This document shows, one piece after another, positions 16,128 to 25,099 of a stretch of 64,000 nucleotides of DNA; position 1 is the first letter of the stretch; every line of letters begins with the position of its first letter. The notes under the pieces were generated by a model that was not told the origin of the DNA, did no database searches, and saw only the letters and a list, made by a program, of their open reading frames with translations. Source of the DNA: Gemmatimonadaceae bacterium (GTDB lineage: Bacteria; Gemmatimonadota; Gemmatimonadetes; Gemmatimonadales; Gemmatimonadaceae); the NCBI GenBank assembly GCA_025929535.1, contig JAICLZ010000008.1:16418-80417 (forward strand), in the 5' to 3' direction. The translations under genes and the position numbers were made by a program.

Positions 16128-18041
16128 ATGCGATCTGTTCTCGCTCTTGCGTCCGTAGCAGCAATTCTCGCGTTCACGGCAGCATGCTCCGACAGCCCTG
16201 AGCTCACGGGCCCAACCAACGTCGACGTCCCCATGGCACTGGGAAGCCTCGCGACCTTCGCGGGCTCGGGGACGACCGGTCCGATCAACCCCGCCCTGGC
16301 CTCCAGCAAGTGCATGGACGTGAAGGGGATCTCCACCGCGGCGGGCACGCCGATGCAGATCTGGGATTGCACGGGCAAAAGCAACCAGCAATTCAAGTGG
16401 CTCTCGACAGGCCAGATTCAGGTCTACGGCTCGATGTGCCTCGCGGACCTGGGCGGCAAAGGACTGGATGGTGATCCCGTCGTCATCCAGGCATGCGCCA
16501 GTGGAACTGCGCAGCAGTGGTCGGAGACCAACTCCAGCGAGATCAGAGGTATCAACAGCAAGTGCGTGATGCTGCGCGCCGCCGGAACGACAAATGGAAC
16601 ACGCCTCGTTCTCGCGACGTGCAACGGCGCGACCAGTCAGCACTGGACTGCCGGCGGAAGCTCGACAACCACCACACCGACCGCACCCGTGAGCTCCGGC
16701 AGCACGGACTTTCACACCATCGCCGCGGGGATTCGGCCGCGCGGGTATGGGCAGGGCACCTACGCACTGCTCGCCCCGGCTTCGGGTGCCCGCGCGTGGT
16801 ACGTGGCCACGACCGGCAACGATGCGAACGCGGGCACCTCGAGCTCACCCCTGCGCACCATCGCCAAGGCGGCGCAGCTCGCGCACGCCGGCGACGTGGT
16901 CACCATCCAGAACGGCACCTACTCCGGCTCGGTCGTGGTGCGGAACTCGGGCAGTTCCTCGGCGCCCATCGTCTTCCAGGCAGCGCAGCGCGGGGGCGTG
17001 GTGCTGAGCGACGGCAACGCGAGCTTCCGCCCGTACGACTGGACCGGCGGCGTTCAGCAGACCGGTGAGCTCTACGTCACCCTCCGCGGACTCATCTTCC
17101 GCAACTACGCTTCGAACTCTCTCACGAGTCCGGGCCCCAACTTCGCAGCCGCAATCAAGGCGGCGCGTGGATGGAAGATCGAGGATTGTCTGCTCGATCA
17201 CGCCGGCAACACGGGCATCCAGATCGAGGGAAGCTATGTCACGGTGGTCAAGAGCACGTTGCAGTACACGTATATCGAGGCGTTGGCGGCTTGGGCTTCG
17301 GGGACTGCCACCGGGCCTTCGGATCCCAACTATCATCCCCTTGATGGCATCCAGCTCATCGACGTCAAGCTGAGCAACAACTACGTCATGAACCAGGCGC
17401 CGTCCTCCGGCGGAGTCGCCAACTACTCCTCCAAGTTCCTGAACACGCGTGGCACTGTCGTGGACAACATGGAGAGCTACTCGAACAATGGTCCGGGATT
17501 CTGGTTCGACACGCAGAACTCGAACTTCACCGTCAAGAACAGCTACTTCCATGACAACAAGAACATCTCGGGCACGACGGGCACCGGCCGAGGCCTCAAC
17601 TCGGAAGCCAACTGGGCACCAGGGCTCATTCAGAACAACGTGTTCTCGAACAACGCCCGCATGGGCGTGGGACTCACCGCATCGCAGGGGATCACGATGC
17701 GCAACAACCTGATCGCCGGCAGTCCGCGCTGCGTCGAGCTGACGAACGATCCCAGCCGGCTCACGCGCTTCCCGCTCAAGAACATCAGCCTCAAGAGCAC
17801 CGTGTGTAAGGGCTGGACGGATTTCGCTGGGTTGATGACGGTCGGCGGTTCGACGGTGTTCACCACACCCTCGCTGATGGGGATCATGGCGGATAGCACC
17901 ACCTACGATCCACCGAGCACCTCGAGCGTCTTTGCATGGTGGGAGAACAAGACGATCGGTGCCGCCTACTCCATCTCGGACGAGCAGAACAAGTTCGGCT
18001 GGGAGATGCACGGGAGGAAAGCCGCGGTCACCTGGCCGTAG
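16128..18041 (+). CDS. Lipoprotein: ricin-type lectin domain + right-handed beta-helix domain
   Basis: The protein is 637 aa; AGGAG at 16116 fixes the start at ATG 16128. The lipobox is TAAC (Cys about residue 20). Residues about 55-185 carry three QxW-type repeats (SNQQFKW, AQQWS, TSQHWT), the signature of a ricin B-like carbohydrate-binding domain. After a Thr-rich linker the beta-helix domain starts with IAAGIRPRGYGQGTY and parallels the upstream gene to its end. Thus the two neighbours share the beta-helix but differ in the N-terminal binding module (Ig-like stack versus lectin). Both are preceded by c-di-GMP riboswitches. Likely polysaccharide binding or processing at the cell surface; whether it is catalytic cannot be told. 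Confidence 0.9.
   Translation: MRSVLALASVAAILAFTAACSDSPELTGPTNVDVPMALGSLATFAGSGTTGPINPALASSKCMDVKGISTAAGTPMQIWDCTGKSNQQFKWLSTGQIQVYGSMCLADLGGKGLDGDPVVIQACASGTAQQWSETNSSEIRGINSKCVMLRAAGTTNGTRLVLATCNGATSQHWTAGGSSTTTTPTAPVSSGSTDFHTIAAGIRPRGYGQGTYALLAPASGARAWYVATTGNDANAGTSSSPLRTIAKAAQLAHAGDVVTIQNGTYSGSVVVRNSGSSSAPIVFQAAQRGGVVLSDGNASFRPYDWTGGVQQTGELYVTLRGLIFRNYASNSLTSPGPNFAAAIKAARGWKIEDCLLDHAGNTGIQIEGSYVTVVKSTLQYTYIEALAAWASGTATGPSDPNYHPLDGIQLIDVKLSNNYVMNQAPSSGGVANYSSKFLNTRGTVVDNMESYSNNGPGFWFDTQNSNFTVKNSYFHDNKNISGTTGTGRGLNSEANWAPGLIQNNVFSNNARMGVGLTASQGITMRNNLIAGSPRCVELTNDPSRLTRFPLKNISLKSTVCKGWTDFAGLMTVGGSTVFTTPSLMGIMADSTTYDPPSTSSVFAWWENKTIGAAYSISDEQNKFGWEMHGRKAAVTWP
16798..17078 (+). repeat. Copy B of 281-bp near-identical block inside beta-helix gene
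   Basis: Partner of 14521-14801. One internal stretch of more than 120 bp is identical. Outside the block the two genes keep protein similarity but differ at many third positions. Confidence 0.92.
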
Positions 18042-18069
18042 TGCGCCGCAGTTAGGCGCTCGGTGCAAA

Positions 18070-18105
18070 ACGAACGGGCCGATGCATGAGCATCGGCCCG
18101 TTCGT
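18070..18105. terminator. Bidirectional intrinsic terminator
   Basis: A perfect 16-bp stem (18070-18085 with 18090-18105) closes on the 4-nt loop ATGA. It is flanked by AAAA on the left and GTTT on the right. It lies between the convergent genes ending at 18041 (plus) and 18115 (minus) and would serve both. Confidence 0.88.
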
Positions 18106-18114
18106 CGTTTGGAT

Positions 18115-19359
18115 TCACCAGGGGTCGGGGTAGCGGGACTCCGGATTCGCGGCGCTCACGTACAGATCGTTCAACCAATCACTCTTCGCGTCCCAGAGGT
18201 ACCGTTGCTGCACCCTCGTCCGCCCCGCGCGTCCCAATGCGTCCCTGGAAGGGCCGCTGCCGGCGAGAGTGCGCAACGCCGTGGTGAGATCGGTGTGCAC
18301 CTGCGATGCGGATCCCGCCGCGATCCTGATCCCCGTCTCCTCCGTCACCATTTCCGCGGGTCCACCCAGATGCAGACACACCACGGGGCGCGCCGCCGCC
18401 ATAGCCTCGAGGCATACCCAACCGCCGGAGTCGTGGAGACTGGGATGCACGAGCACATGACAGTGGGCGAGTGCCTCGAGCGCTTGGCGTCTCGGCAGCA
18501 TTCCATGAAAGAGGACGCGCGACGCCACTCCGAGCTCGGTGGCCAATCGCCGGAGCTCCACGAGGCCGGGGCCGTCGCCCACCACCCAGTACTCTGCGTC
18601 CGTGACGCCGCAGGCCGCGAAGGCGCGGAGCCCGAGGTGCACGCCCTTCCAGTGCACTGCCCGCCCCATCGTCAGAAAGCGGATCGGTGCAGGCGCCGGA
18701 GGCGGAAGCGCGGCAATCTCCTCGAATTCCGATCGCTCCAGCCCCATCGCGCTGAAGACCATCGTGTTCCTCGAGCCGAGTACCTTCAGCCGGCGAGCGG
18801 TCTCCTCGGTCACTGCCACCGCCGCGACGCTGCGATGCGCTGCGATCCGCACGAAGGGGTCGTGCTCGCCGAGCAGGCGCGCGATCTGGCGCAGCCGCTC
18901 GAAGCGTCGGCCGTGGGCATCGAGATCACGCCAGAGGAAGCGAGGCGCGTCCTCCCCACCACCCACCGGTCCCCAGATGAACGGGATCGGCAGCAGTGGC
19001 AGAAGGCTCGGTCCCCAGTACCGGCCGAAGGTCGCGTGCTGCGTTACGTCGAAGTGGTGGATCCGATGCAGTCGTCGCATGACGCGATAGGCGCCGACCT
19101 GCCACAGATAGTAATAGGCCTGCATCCCGCGCTCGCCGCGCTTCCACCGACGTATCCACGACGGAAGGTCGTAGTACACCGGGTGCAGCCTCGAAACAGG
19201 GTGTTTCTGGAGCGCCGCTTCGATGGCTCCCCTGTTGCTCTCACGTGTCAGGACCCACACGTCGTGCTGCCGCGCCGCCGAGCACGCGATGTTCCAGCCG
19301 ATACCGGGCTCCGATCCTTTGCCGGGTTCGCAAGCATAGGCCGAGATGAGGATCTTCAA
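18115..19359 (-). CDS. Glycosyltransferase family 4
   Basis: The protein is 414 aa. It begins MKILISAYACEPGKGSEPG with the N-terminal Rossmann Gly-rich loop of GT-B enzymes. WGPVGGG lies mid-protein, and the C-terminal donor site has HPSLHDSGGWVCLEAMA, an E(x7)E-like motif of retaining GT4 transferases. The opening resembles the colanic-acid WcaL/WcaI-like GT4 group that contains ACEPGKGSE. This is the left-most glycan gene of the locus, separated from the others by an oppositely oriented kinase-like gene, so it has its own promoter. Sugar donor unknown. Confidence 0.88.
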   Translation of the reverse strand: MKILISAYACEPGKGSEPGIGWNIACSAARQHDVWVLTRESNRGAIEAALQKHPVSRLHPVYYDLPSWIRRWKRGERGMQAYYYLWQVGAYRVMRRLHRIHHFDVTQHATFGRYWGPSLLPLLPIPFIWGPVGGGEDAPRFLWRDLDAHGRRFERLRQIARLLGEHDPFVRIAAHRSVAAVAVTEETARRLKVLGSRNTMVFSAMGLERSEFEEIAALPPPAPAPIRFLTMGRAVHWKGVHLGLRAFAACGVTDAEYWVVGDGPGLVELRRLATELGVASRVLFHGMLPRRQALEALAHCHVLVHPSLHDSGGWVCLEAMAAARPVVCLHLGGPAEMVTEETGIRIAAGSASQVHTDLTTALRTLAGSGPSRDALGRAGRTRVQQRYLWDAKSDWLNDLYVSAANPESRYPDPW

Positions 19360-19667
19360 CGCGTGCTATCCCTCCCCACCGGCTCGGCGGCGCTTCGAGA
19401 CGACGTACGCTGGCGTGGACCACGCGCACACGTTGGGCTCCATCCGCGACCGAGCCCGAGTGCGCGTCGCCCAGCAAAGCTGTTCGCAAATTCGCACGTG
19501 CTCAAGGCCGACCGCGCTCGGTTCGGCCCACGCGAGGCATGCGAGAAGCCAGCGCGGGCGCGACTTGGTGTCGCGCGCATCTCGCTCACTGGCGTCTGCC
19601 GGCGCGCGACATCTAATTTCCGGCATTGCAGCTCACGCGCGATCTCGCCACACCCCCCGGTGAGTCC
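19360..19667. other. Intergenic region between divergent genes
   Basis: 308 bp between the GT4 gene (minus) and the phosphotransferase-like gene (plus). It must hold both promoters. I see no RNA gene, repeat or clear operator in it. Confidence 0.6.
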
Positions 19668-20714
19668 ATGATATCTACCGGTGCGCCGTCTGGCTGGGAG
19701 CTGCTCTTTCCGCGTGGCGAGCGCGTGGTGGCGCTCCCCAGCTGGACCCGGCCGCGACTGCTCGTCCCCGTGAACACGCGCCGCGACGCGTGGGCCGCCA
19801 GCGCGTTCTATCCGGCCTTTCGCTGGACGGGGCGACTCCGCCGGTCGGCGTTTCGAGTTCGAGCGCTGAGCAGCATCGGGGCGATAGCGGTGACCCACGA
19901 TCAAGAGGAGCTGCTGCGAGCGTATCTGCGCGACGTTCTGCCGGAGGCGCAGGTCCGCGCCGTCCAGCTGGGCATGCCTGGGGGCGCACAGAAGCTGACG
20001 GCGCAACTCGTCGATGCTTCCGGACATGTGGTGGGTTTCCTCAAGTGCGGCGCTCGCCCCCTTGCTCGGCAACGGCTACGGATCGAGCACGACATCCTCG
20101 CCCGGCTCCCGGCAGGCGCCGGGCCACGTGCCCTGAAGTTCGGCGCCATGGGAAGCTTCGACGCGTTGCTGCTGGCGCCCGTCGAGGGGCGGCACCTTCG
20201 ATCCTCGCTGCCGCCACCGCCCGCACTCACGCCGTTTCTCGCGGCCTTGCAGTCGTCGCGTGTGCTGGACCTCAACGATCATCCCTGGTTTGCGCGCCAC
20301 GGGAGCAACCACGACCAGGTCGCGATGCACCTCGACGTGCTCTCGAAACGCTCATGGCCGGTCGTGGTGCAGCACGGTGACCTGGCTCCCTGGAACATGC
20401 TGCGATCGCGAGAGGGCCGACTGGTCGCGATCGACTGGGAATACGGCCGTGTCGACGGATTGCCCGGACTCGATCTCGCGCAATTCGTGCTGCAGGTCGC
20501 TATGCTCATCGAGCGATGTGCGCCCACGAGCGGCTACCTGCGGGCCGCCGCGCTCCTGGAGCGCGATCGCTCGCTCGGGCTCACGCGCGAGGAGAGCCTG
20601 GCGCTCGTGGCACTCGCGGCGTTCGAAGCGCACACGAACGCGGATGAGGAAGGGCTTCCGTTGGAGGATCCGCGCCAGCGCTGGCGGCGCGCGGTGTGGC
20701 AGCAACGAACCTGA
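19668..20714 (+). CDS. Aminoglycoside-phosphotransferase/choline-kinase-fold protein
   Basis: The protein is 348 aa; ATG 19668 follows GGTGAG. The C-terminal lobe has QHGDLAPWNML, the HGDxxxxN catalytic loop, and AIDWEYG, the metal-binding Asp motif. The N-terminal lobe is poorly conserved. Members of this fold in glycan loci are thought to phosphorylate sugars, lipids or other small molecules; antibiotic resistance is not implied. The gene stands alone on the plus strand between minus-strand glycan genes. Confidence 0.82.
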   Translation: MISTGAPSGWELLFPRGERVVALPSWTRPRLLVPVNTRRDAWAASAFYPAFRWTGRLRRSAFRVRALSSIGAIAVTHDQEELLRAYLRDVLPEAQVRAVQLGMPGGAQKLTAQLVDASGHVVGFLKCGARPLARQRLRIEHDILARLPAGAGPRALKFGAMGSFDALLLAPVEGRHLRSSLPPPPALTPFLAALQSSRVLDLNDHPWFARHGSNHDQVAMHLDVLSKRSWPVVVQHGDLAPWNMLRSREGRLVAIDWEYGRVDGLPGLDLAQFVLQVAMLIERCAPTSGYLRAAALLERDRSLGLTREESLALVALAAFEAHTNADEEGLPLEDPRQRWRRAVWQQRT

Positions 20715-20749
20715 AAAGGGGGCGTCGCTGCTCCCGCGCCCGGCGCGTG

Positions 20750-21853
20750 TCACCGCGCCGCTTGCAGGTCGCGAGACAGGTTCTTCCGCATGAAGGCGCG
20801 GATGATGAGCGCGCGCGCGTGCTGCGCTCGGTCCGCGGACGAATCGGACCATGAGAGTACCGCGGTCGTGCCGTCCCGTTCACTTGCGGCCGCTCCTCCA
20901 GAGGCAGTCGCCCCTCGAACTTCGATCGTGAGATCCGGTCGCGTGACGAGGACACGGCCGGGGCGTGCGCCGTCGCTTGTCGCGTCGTACAGCACCAGCC
21001 GCTGACGGCTCGAGTCCAGACGGTCCCGAAAGGCTCCGATGATCGCCGCCACGGCCGATGGCGGCCAGGGGCGCTGTACCACGCTGGTGAACACCAGTCT
21101 GTCCCCCCGCGTCAGTGCGAGCGCGAGGTTGGCCGTGTGCGGCGATTCGCCCGTCAGCACGACCACCGGCCCGCACGGCGAGTTCAGTTGCAGCGCCCGG
21201 CGGCCAAAGCCCCGGAGCACCGAGATGATCGAGCCGACCGGACGTCGGGACGCGGCCTGCCACATCGCCGCGCGGCGCAGCGGCACGACGAGTCTCAGCG
21301 CGCGCGGGATGTCGCGCTCATCGAGCGCCTCGAGGACTGTGCTCGTGAGCGTGGCACCGATCACGCGCGGCAACCGAGCCTGGAGCGCCATGCGCTCCTC
21401 CGGCGTGGCGTGGAATTCCGCGGGTGCGCGCACGAACTTGTCGGTGCTACCGGCGAGAAGCGGGAGGATGATGCGCTTGACGATGGACACCCACGGATCG
21501 ATCGCGAACGGTCCCACGCGCATCGTCGCCTTCGGCTCTGCCACGAGCACGACGTTGCGCCACGCGATGCGCACCGCCGTGTGAATCTCGAGCACGTCAT
21601 CGGAGAGTGCCGAGTCGGCAGCAAGCACGCGCTCTCCCCAGAGGCGTGGCGGACGGGCGACGAGCAACCCCTGGTCGCGGAGCACGCGCTCGGCAAGTGC
21701 GATGGCGCGGCTCACGTGCTCGCGGTCAACCAGTACATCGATATCTCGCCCCGTTGCGCGCGGGTACTCGTCGATGCCATGCGCGATGCCATAGGAGACT
21801 CCAGCCTGATTCCAGCACTCGGCGATTGCGGCCACGAGCTCCACTTTATTCAT
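20750..21853 (-). CDS. Nucleotidyltransferase-like protein with degenerate kinase-like C-terminal half
   Basis: The protein is 367 aa. Near residue 35 GRDIDVLVD looks like the GS..DxD metal motif of a minimal nucleotidyltransferase. Around residue 225, GPVVVLTGESPHTANLAL sits where a P-loop of a thymidylate-kinase-like domain would be, but the GKT/S residues are missing. Two-domain proteins of this design occur in exopolysaccharide loci, usually with an intact P-loop. Its ATG follows the stop of the upstream GT4 gene directly (TGA then ATG), so translation is coupled. The function is unknown. The locus also encodes a separate intact thymidylate-kinase-like protein (24390-24971). Confidence 0.7.
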   Translation of the reverse strand: MNKVELVAAIAECWNQAGVSYGIAHGIDEYPRATGRDIDVLVDREHVSRAIALAERVLRDQGLLVARPPRLWGERVLAADSALSDDVLEIHTAVRIAWRNVVLVAEPKATMRVGPFAIDPWVSIVKRIILPLLAGSTDKFVRAPAEFHATPEERMALQARLPRVIGATLTSTVLEALDERDIPRALRLVVPLRRAAMWQAASRRPVGSIISVLRGFGRRALQLNSPCGPVVVLTGESPHTANLALALTRGDRLVFTSVVQRPWPPSAVAAIIGAFRDRLDSSRQRLVLYDATSDGARPGRVLVTRPDLTIEVRGATASGGAAASERDGTTAVLSWSDSSADRAQHARALIIRAFMRKNLSRDLQAAR

Positions 21854-23059
21854 TCAGAGCGCCGTGCTCGGGTGCATCGCATGCTGCTGATATTCCTGCA
21901 CCAGGCACTCGGCGATGGGTGTCCACGAAAACTCCCGCGCCACGAGGTCGTGAGCCGCCGCGCCCATTGACGCGCGCTCGCGCTCCGAGAGCGAGAACAG
22001 TCGGCGCATCCCGGCGGCGATCTCCCGCTCATCCACCTCGACCACGATGGCGCCGCCCGCTCGATCCAACTGCCGGGCGGGATCGGCGGCCGTTGTGAGG
22101 AGGCACGGTCGCCCGACAGCAGCGGCCTCCAGCACCGAGAACGGGATTCCGGCTTCCCAGCGCGACACGTGCAAAAACGCCGCAGCCGCGTGAAGCAGAT
22201 CCGCTTTCTGCTGTCCGAATGCCGGCCCGGTGAACAGCACCTGCTCTGCCACCCCCAGATCGCGCGCCAGCGCCTCGAGCCGCGCCCGCCCTCCGCGCCA
22301 GTCCGGCCCCACCAGAACGAGCATCACGTTCGGGTTTCGAGCCGCCGCGAACGCTCGGATCGCCAAATCCAGCCCCTTCTGCTCCGGATCGAGTCGACCG
22401 ATGAAAAGTAGCAGCTGCCGGTCTTCAAGGGCGGGAAACTGCACCCTGAGCCCCTGCGGATCCCCCGGCTTGGGAAGGTCCTCGAGGTCGATTCCATTGG
22501 GGGCGACCACCTCGCGATGGCCTGCCGCACCGTACGCGCGCAACCCATCCAGATCTTCGGCGCTGATCGCGTGGAGGAACGCGGCTCGTTGCAAATACCG
22601 ATGCTCGATGAGCGCCCCGAACAGCCGTTTTTGTAACCGGCGGCGCGAGAGCGCGCTACGCGACAATCCGCCGTGGATCGTGACGCAATACGGGATTCCG
22701 TGTCGCTTCACCTGCCTCGCGAGCGCAATGTTCTGCGGCAGGTGCACGAAATGGAGATGAAGAATATCCGGCTGCCACGCGAGAAGCTCCGCGACGAGCC
22801 GGCGCGGCAGATTGAAGGGAGAGCGTGTGATCAGCAGCTCCCCGAGCCGGCGGTGCGCCAGCGCGGCGGGCGTGCGCATCGGAGCATACGCTCGAACCAT
22901 CACCCCCGGGATCGGCAGCGTCGACTTTTCGGTGAGCGAGAAGACCGCGACGTCATGTCCGAGTGTCGCTTGCGCTCGAGACAGGTAGTAGACGGTCTTG
23001 TCGACACCATTCGCGCTCTCCGGATTGCACCGGCCGATGCAGAAGTGGGCGATGCGCAT
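21854..23059 (-). CDS. Glycosyltransferase family 4
   Basis: The protein is 401 aa. I chose ATG 23059 because the product starts MRIAHFCIGR and lies 7 nt after the flippase stop; an earlier start would overlap the flippase gene. GNGVDKTVYYLSRA-type loop, FIGRLDPEQKGLDLAI and the donor-site motif SRWEAGIPFSVLEAAAVG (E(x7)E) define a retaining GT4 enzyme. The gene is tightly linked upstream to a Wzx-type flippase and downstream to the nucleotidyltransferase-like gene. It probably adds a sugar to the lipid-linked repeat unit at the cytoplasmic face. Confidence 0.9.
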   Translation of the reverse strand: MRIAHFCIGRCNPESANGVDKTVYYLSRAQATLGHDVAVFSLTEKSTLPIPGVMVRAYAPMRTPAALAHRRLGELLITRSPFNLPRRLVAELLAWQPDILHLHFVHLPQNIALARQVKRHGIPYCVTIHGGLSRSALSRRRLQKRLFGALIEHRYLQRAAFLHAISAEDLDGLRAYGAAGHREVVAPNGIDLEDLPKPGDPQGLRVQFPALEDRQLLLFIGRLDPEQKGLDLAIRAFAAARNPNVMLVLVGPDWRGGRARLEALARDLGVAEQVLFTGPAFGQQKADLLHAAAAFLHVSRWEAGIPFSVLEAAAVGRPCLLTTAADPARQLDRAGGAIVVEVDEREIAAGMRRLFSLSERERASMGAAAHDLVAREFSWTPIAECLVQEYQQHAMHPSTAL

Positions 23060-23066
23060 GTGCGTG

Positions 23067-24386
23067 CTACGCGGCTGCGGTCGCGCGCAACTCACGTCGC
23101 AGGCTCACCGCCATCGTGATCGCCGTCGCAATCGAAGAGAGCGTGTAGCCGATCACAGCGCCGCGGAGCCCGGCGGCGAACAAGAGCCCGAGTCCGATGG
23201 TTGCGCTGACCGCAGTGGAAATGGCGTAGGCTTTGAAGAGGAGATTCGGCCGCTCCAACGCCCGGAGCGCACCACCGGCGACCGCGACCACGGCTCCGCT
23301 GATGGGCACGAGCCCCAGAATCCAGAGCAGCCCCGCATCGGCGAGGTAGCGACCGTTGTAGATCCACGACACGAGTGGCTGATGCAGCGTGCCGAGCAAC
23401 AGCCAGTACGCCGTGGAACAGAGGATGGCCACGACACTGGCCATCCATACGGTCGTGGTGAACGAGTGCCTGTTCGGAGCGCGAACCAGCGCCGGCACGA
23501 GCAGGATCGAGAGTGGGAGATAGGTGTGCAGCACGGGAAGGATCAGATTGATCAGCGCCTTCATCGATGCCGTACCCACGATCCCCACGGTCACTGGCAA
23601 GACGAAGAAGTAGATGCTCTGCGGCGCCCAGCCGAGGATGTTGCTGCCGATCACCCACCGGCCGTACTCCCAATGCTCCGCCACGACGGCTTCCCGAAGC
23701 GCCCTCTGTGAGCGGGCGAACGGACGCAGATGCAGCCGCGTCATGATCCAGGCGGCGGACACCAGGCTACTGCCCCCCATGAGCAGGATCGCCGTGGGCG
23801 AGGAGAGCAATCCACGTGCGTGCAACAGGTAGGCTCCCGCCCCGAGACAGATGACGTAAAGCACGCCTCCCTGGGCAGCCAACGGCGTCTCGAATCGCAC
23901 GTAGCACGCGCGTCGCGTGAGCCACTGCAGCAGCACGAGCGGAGTGGCCACCGCCAGCGCCAGGAGCGTCGCAGCAAGCATGTCGTAGCCGAGCGTGGCG
24001 GTGACTCCCGCTCCTGCCAGCAGCAATCCACCGCCGGCGAGCCCGAATTGCCAGTGAGACCGCAGCAGCTCCGACAGGTACTCCGATGAACGGTCGGCGA
24101 ATTTTCCGGCGCCGAACACGAGCATCGGCTCGACGATCAGCGAGGTGTGGACCGTCGCGAGCAGCAGAAAAATGGTGTACGCCAGCGTGAACGTGCCGTA
24201 ACTCGCGGGAGAGATGAGCCGGGCAAGCGCGATGTTGAGCAGGAAATTCGATGCGGCGAACGTGACCTGATCGGCGATCGCCCATGCGCCACGGCGCATC
24301 CACTGTACGAGTGAGCCCCATGCGAAACCGCGTGCTCCAGTCGGTGCCGCGGCCGGAAGGGGCAGAAGTGTTCCGGGTTGCTCCAC
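23067..24386 (-). CDS. Wzx-type flippase (MOP/polysaccharide exporter superfamily)
   Basis: The protein is 439 aa with about 12-14 hydrophobic helices. The first helix region has ADQVTFAASNFLLNIALAR and the next SPASYGTFTLAYTIF, the usual opening of Wzx/oligosaccharide flippases. It moves undecaprenyl-PP-linked repeat units across the inner membrane for polymerisation. It sits 3 nt after the kinase-like gene and 7 nt before a GT4 gene. Together with the O-antigen-ligase-type protein (25100-26590) and the Wza/Wzc pair it makes a Wzx/Wzy-dependent pathway. Confidence 0.9.
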   Translation of the reverse strand: MEQPGTLLPLPAAAPTGARGFAWGSLVQWMRRGAWAIADQVTFAASNFLLNIALARLISPASYGTFTLAYTIFLLLATVHTSLIVEPMLVFGAGKFADRSSEYLSELLRSHWQFGLAGGGLLLAGAGVTATLGYDMLAATLLALAVATPLVLLQWLTRRACYVRFETPLAAQGGVLYVICLGAGAYLLHARGLLSSPTAILLMGGSSLVSAAWIMTRLHLRPFARSQRALREAVVAEHWEYGRWVIGSNILGWAPQSIYFFVLPVTVGIVGTASMKALINLILPVLHTYLPLSILLVPALVRAPNRHSFTTTVWMASVVAILCSTAYWLLLGTLHQPLVSWIYNGRYLADAGLLWILGLVPISGAVVAVAGGALRALERPNLLFKAYAISTAVSATIGLGLLFAAGLRGAVIGYTLSSIATAITMAVSLRRELRATAAA

Positions 24387-24389
24387 GAA

Positions 24390-24971
24390 TCAGCTCTCCC
24401 GGAACACCGTTTCGAGGACACGCTGGGCAATGAGCGCCGGCGCATCATCAGCGTCGAACGTCTCCAGATGCGGCACGGGCAATCGCGACCAGCGTGCGAG
24501 CTCCGCTTGAATCTGCGTGAGCGTGAGCTCCTGCTTCCGCCGGCGAATGGTGTCCGGCAACGCTGCCAGATTGACGACTAGATCCGGCCGCGAGAGCAGC
24601 CGGAACGCGGCCACCGCGACTCGATGCGGGCCGTAGAACTTGAGTGCCGACGGCTGCACGAGATACCCATAGAGCCAACGGTCACTGATGACGAGGCACC
24701 CGCGCCGCAGTGCAGGACGCACGCGCACGAGATAGGCGAACCACCACCGTACCACATTCCGCGCGAGCCGGAGCCATCCCAGAAGTGTGGCTCCGCGACG
24801 GTCCAGGCGTGGGGGCTGGGTACCGAGCTCCTCACCGGGCCGAGGGGACATGCCGGCGGTGCCGGTCGGGAGAAAATGGAAGTAGGCCGAGGGTCCGCGA
24901 TGCTGATCGATGATCGCGCGCGCGACGGTGGTCTTCCCAACGCCGTCCGGTCCGACGATCACGATGAACAT
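24390..24971 (-). CDS. Thymidylate-kinase-like P-loop protein
   Basis: The protein is 193 aa from ATG 24971 (MFIVIVGPDGVGKTT). An alternative GTG at 25103 would overlap the upstream ligase stop by GTGA and add 44 low-complexity residues; the distance favours neither strongly. Walker A is GPDGVGKTT, and a DRW segment (VISDRWLYGYL) and a late lid-like RRRKQEL match the dTMP-kinase fold. Such proteins in polysaccharide loci are not housekeeping thymidylate kinases, and their substrate is unknown. It may supply the phosphotransfer activity that the nucleotidyltransferase-like protein at 20750 has lost. Confidence 0.78.
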   Translation of the reverse strand: MFIVIVGPDGVGKTTVARAIIDQHRGPSAYFHFLPTGTAGMSPRPGEELGTQPPRLDRRGATLLGWLRLARNVVRWWFAYLVRVRPALRRGCLVISDRWLYGYLVQPSALKFYGPHRVAVAAFRLLSRPDLVVNLAALPDTIRRRKQELTLTQIQAELARWSRLPVPHLETFDADDAPALIAQRVLETVFRES

Positions 24972-25099
24972 GCCGGGATGACGTCGATGAGACGCGTGCG
25001 TGCGGCTCTGACTCTGTCTCGACACGCTGAGCGCCGGCACCGACGGCCCGGCGGGGGTATTGCCGGGCGCCGAGTTCTCGAGATCGAGGCGCGAGCTGT

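Noticed and set aside
19668..20714. Aminoglycoside resistance gene
   Set aside because: Only the general APH/choline-kinase motifs are present and the context is glycan synthesis.
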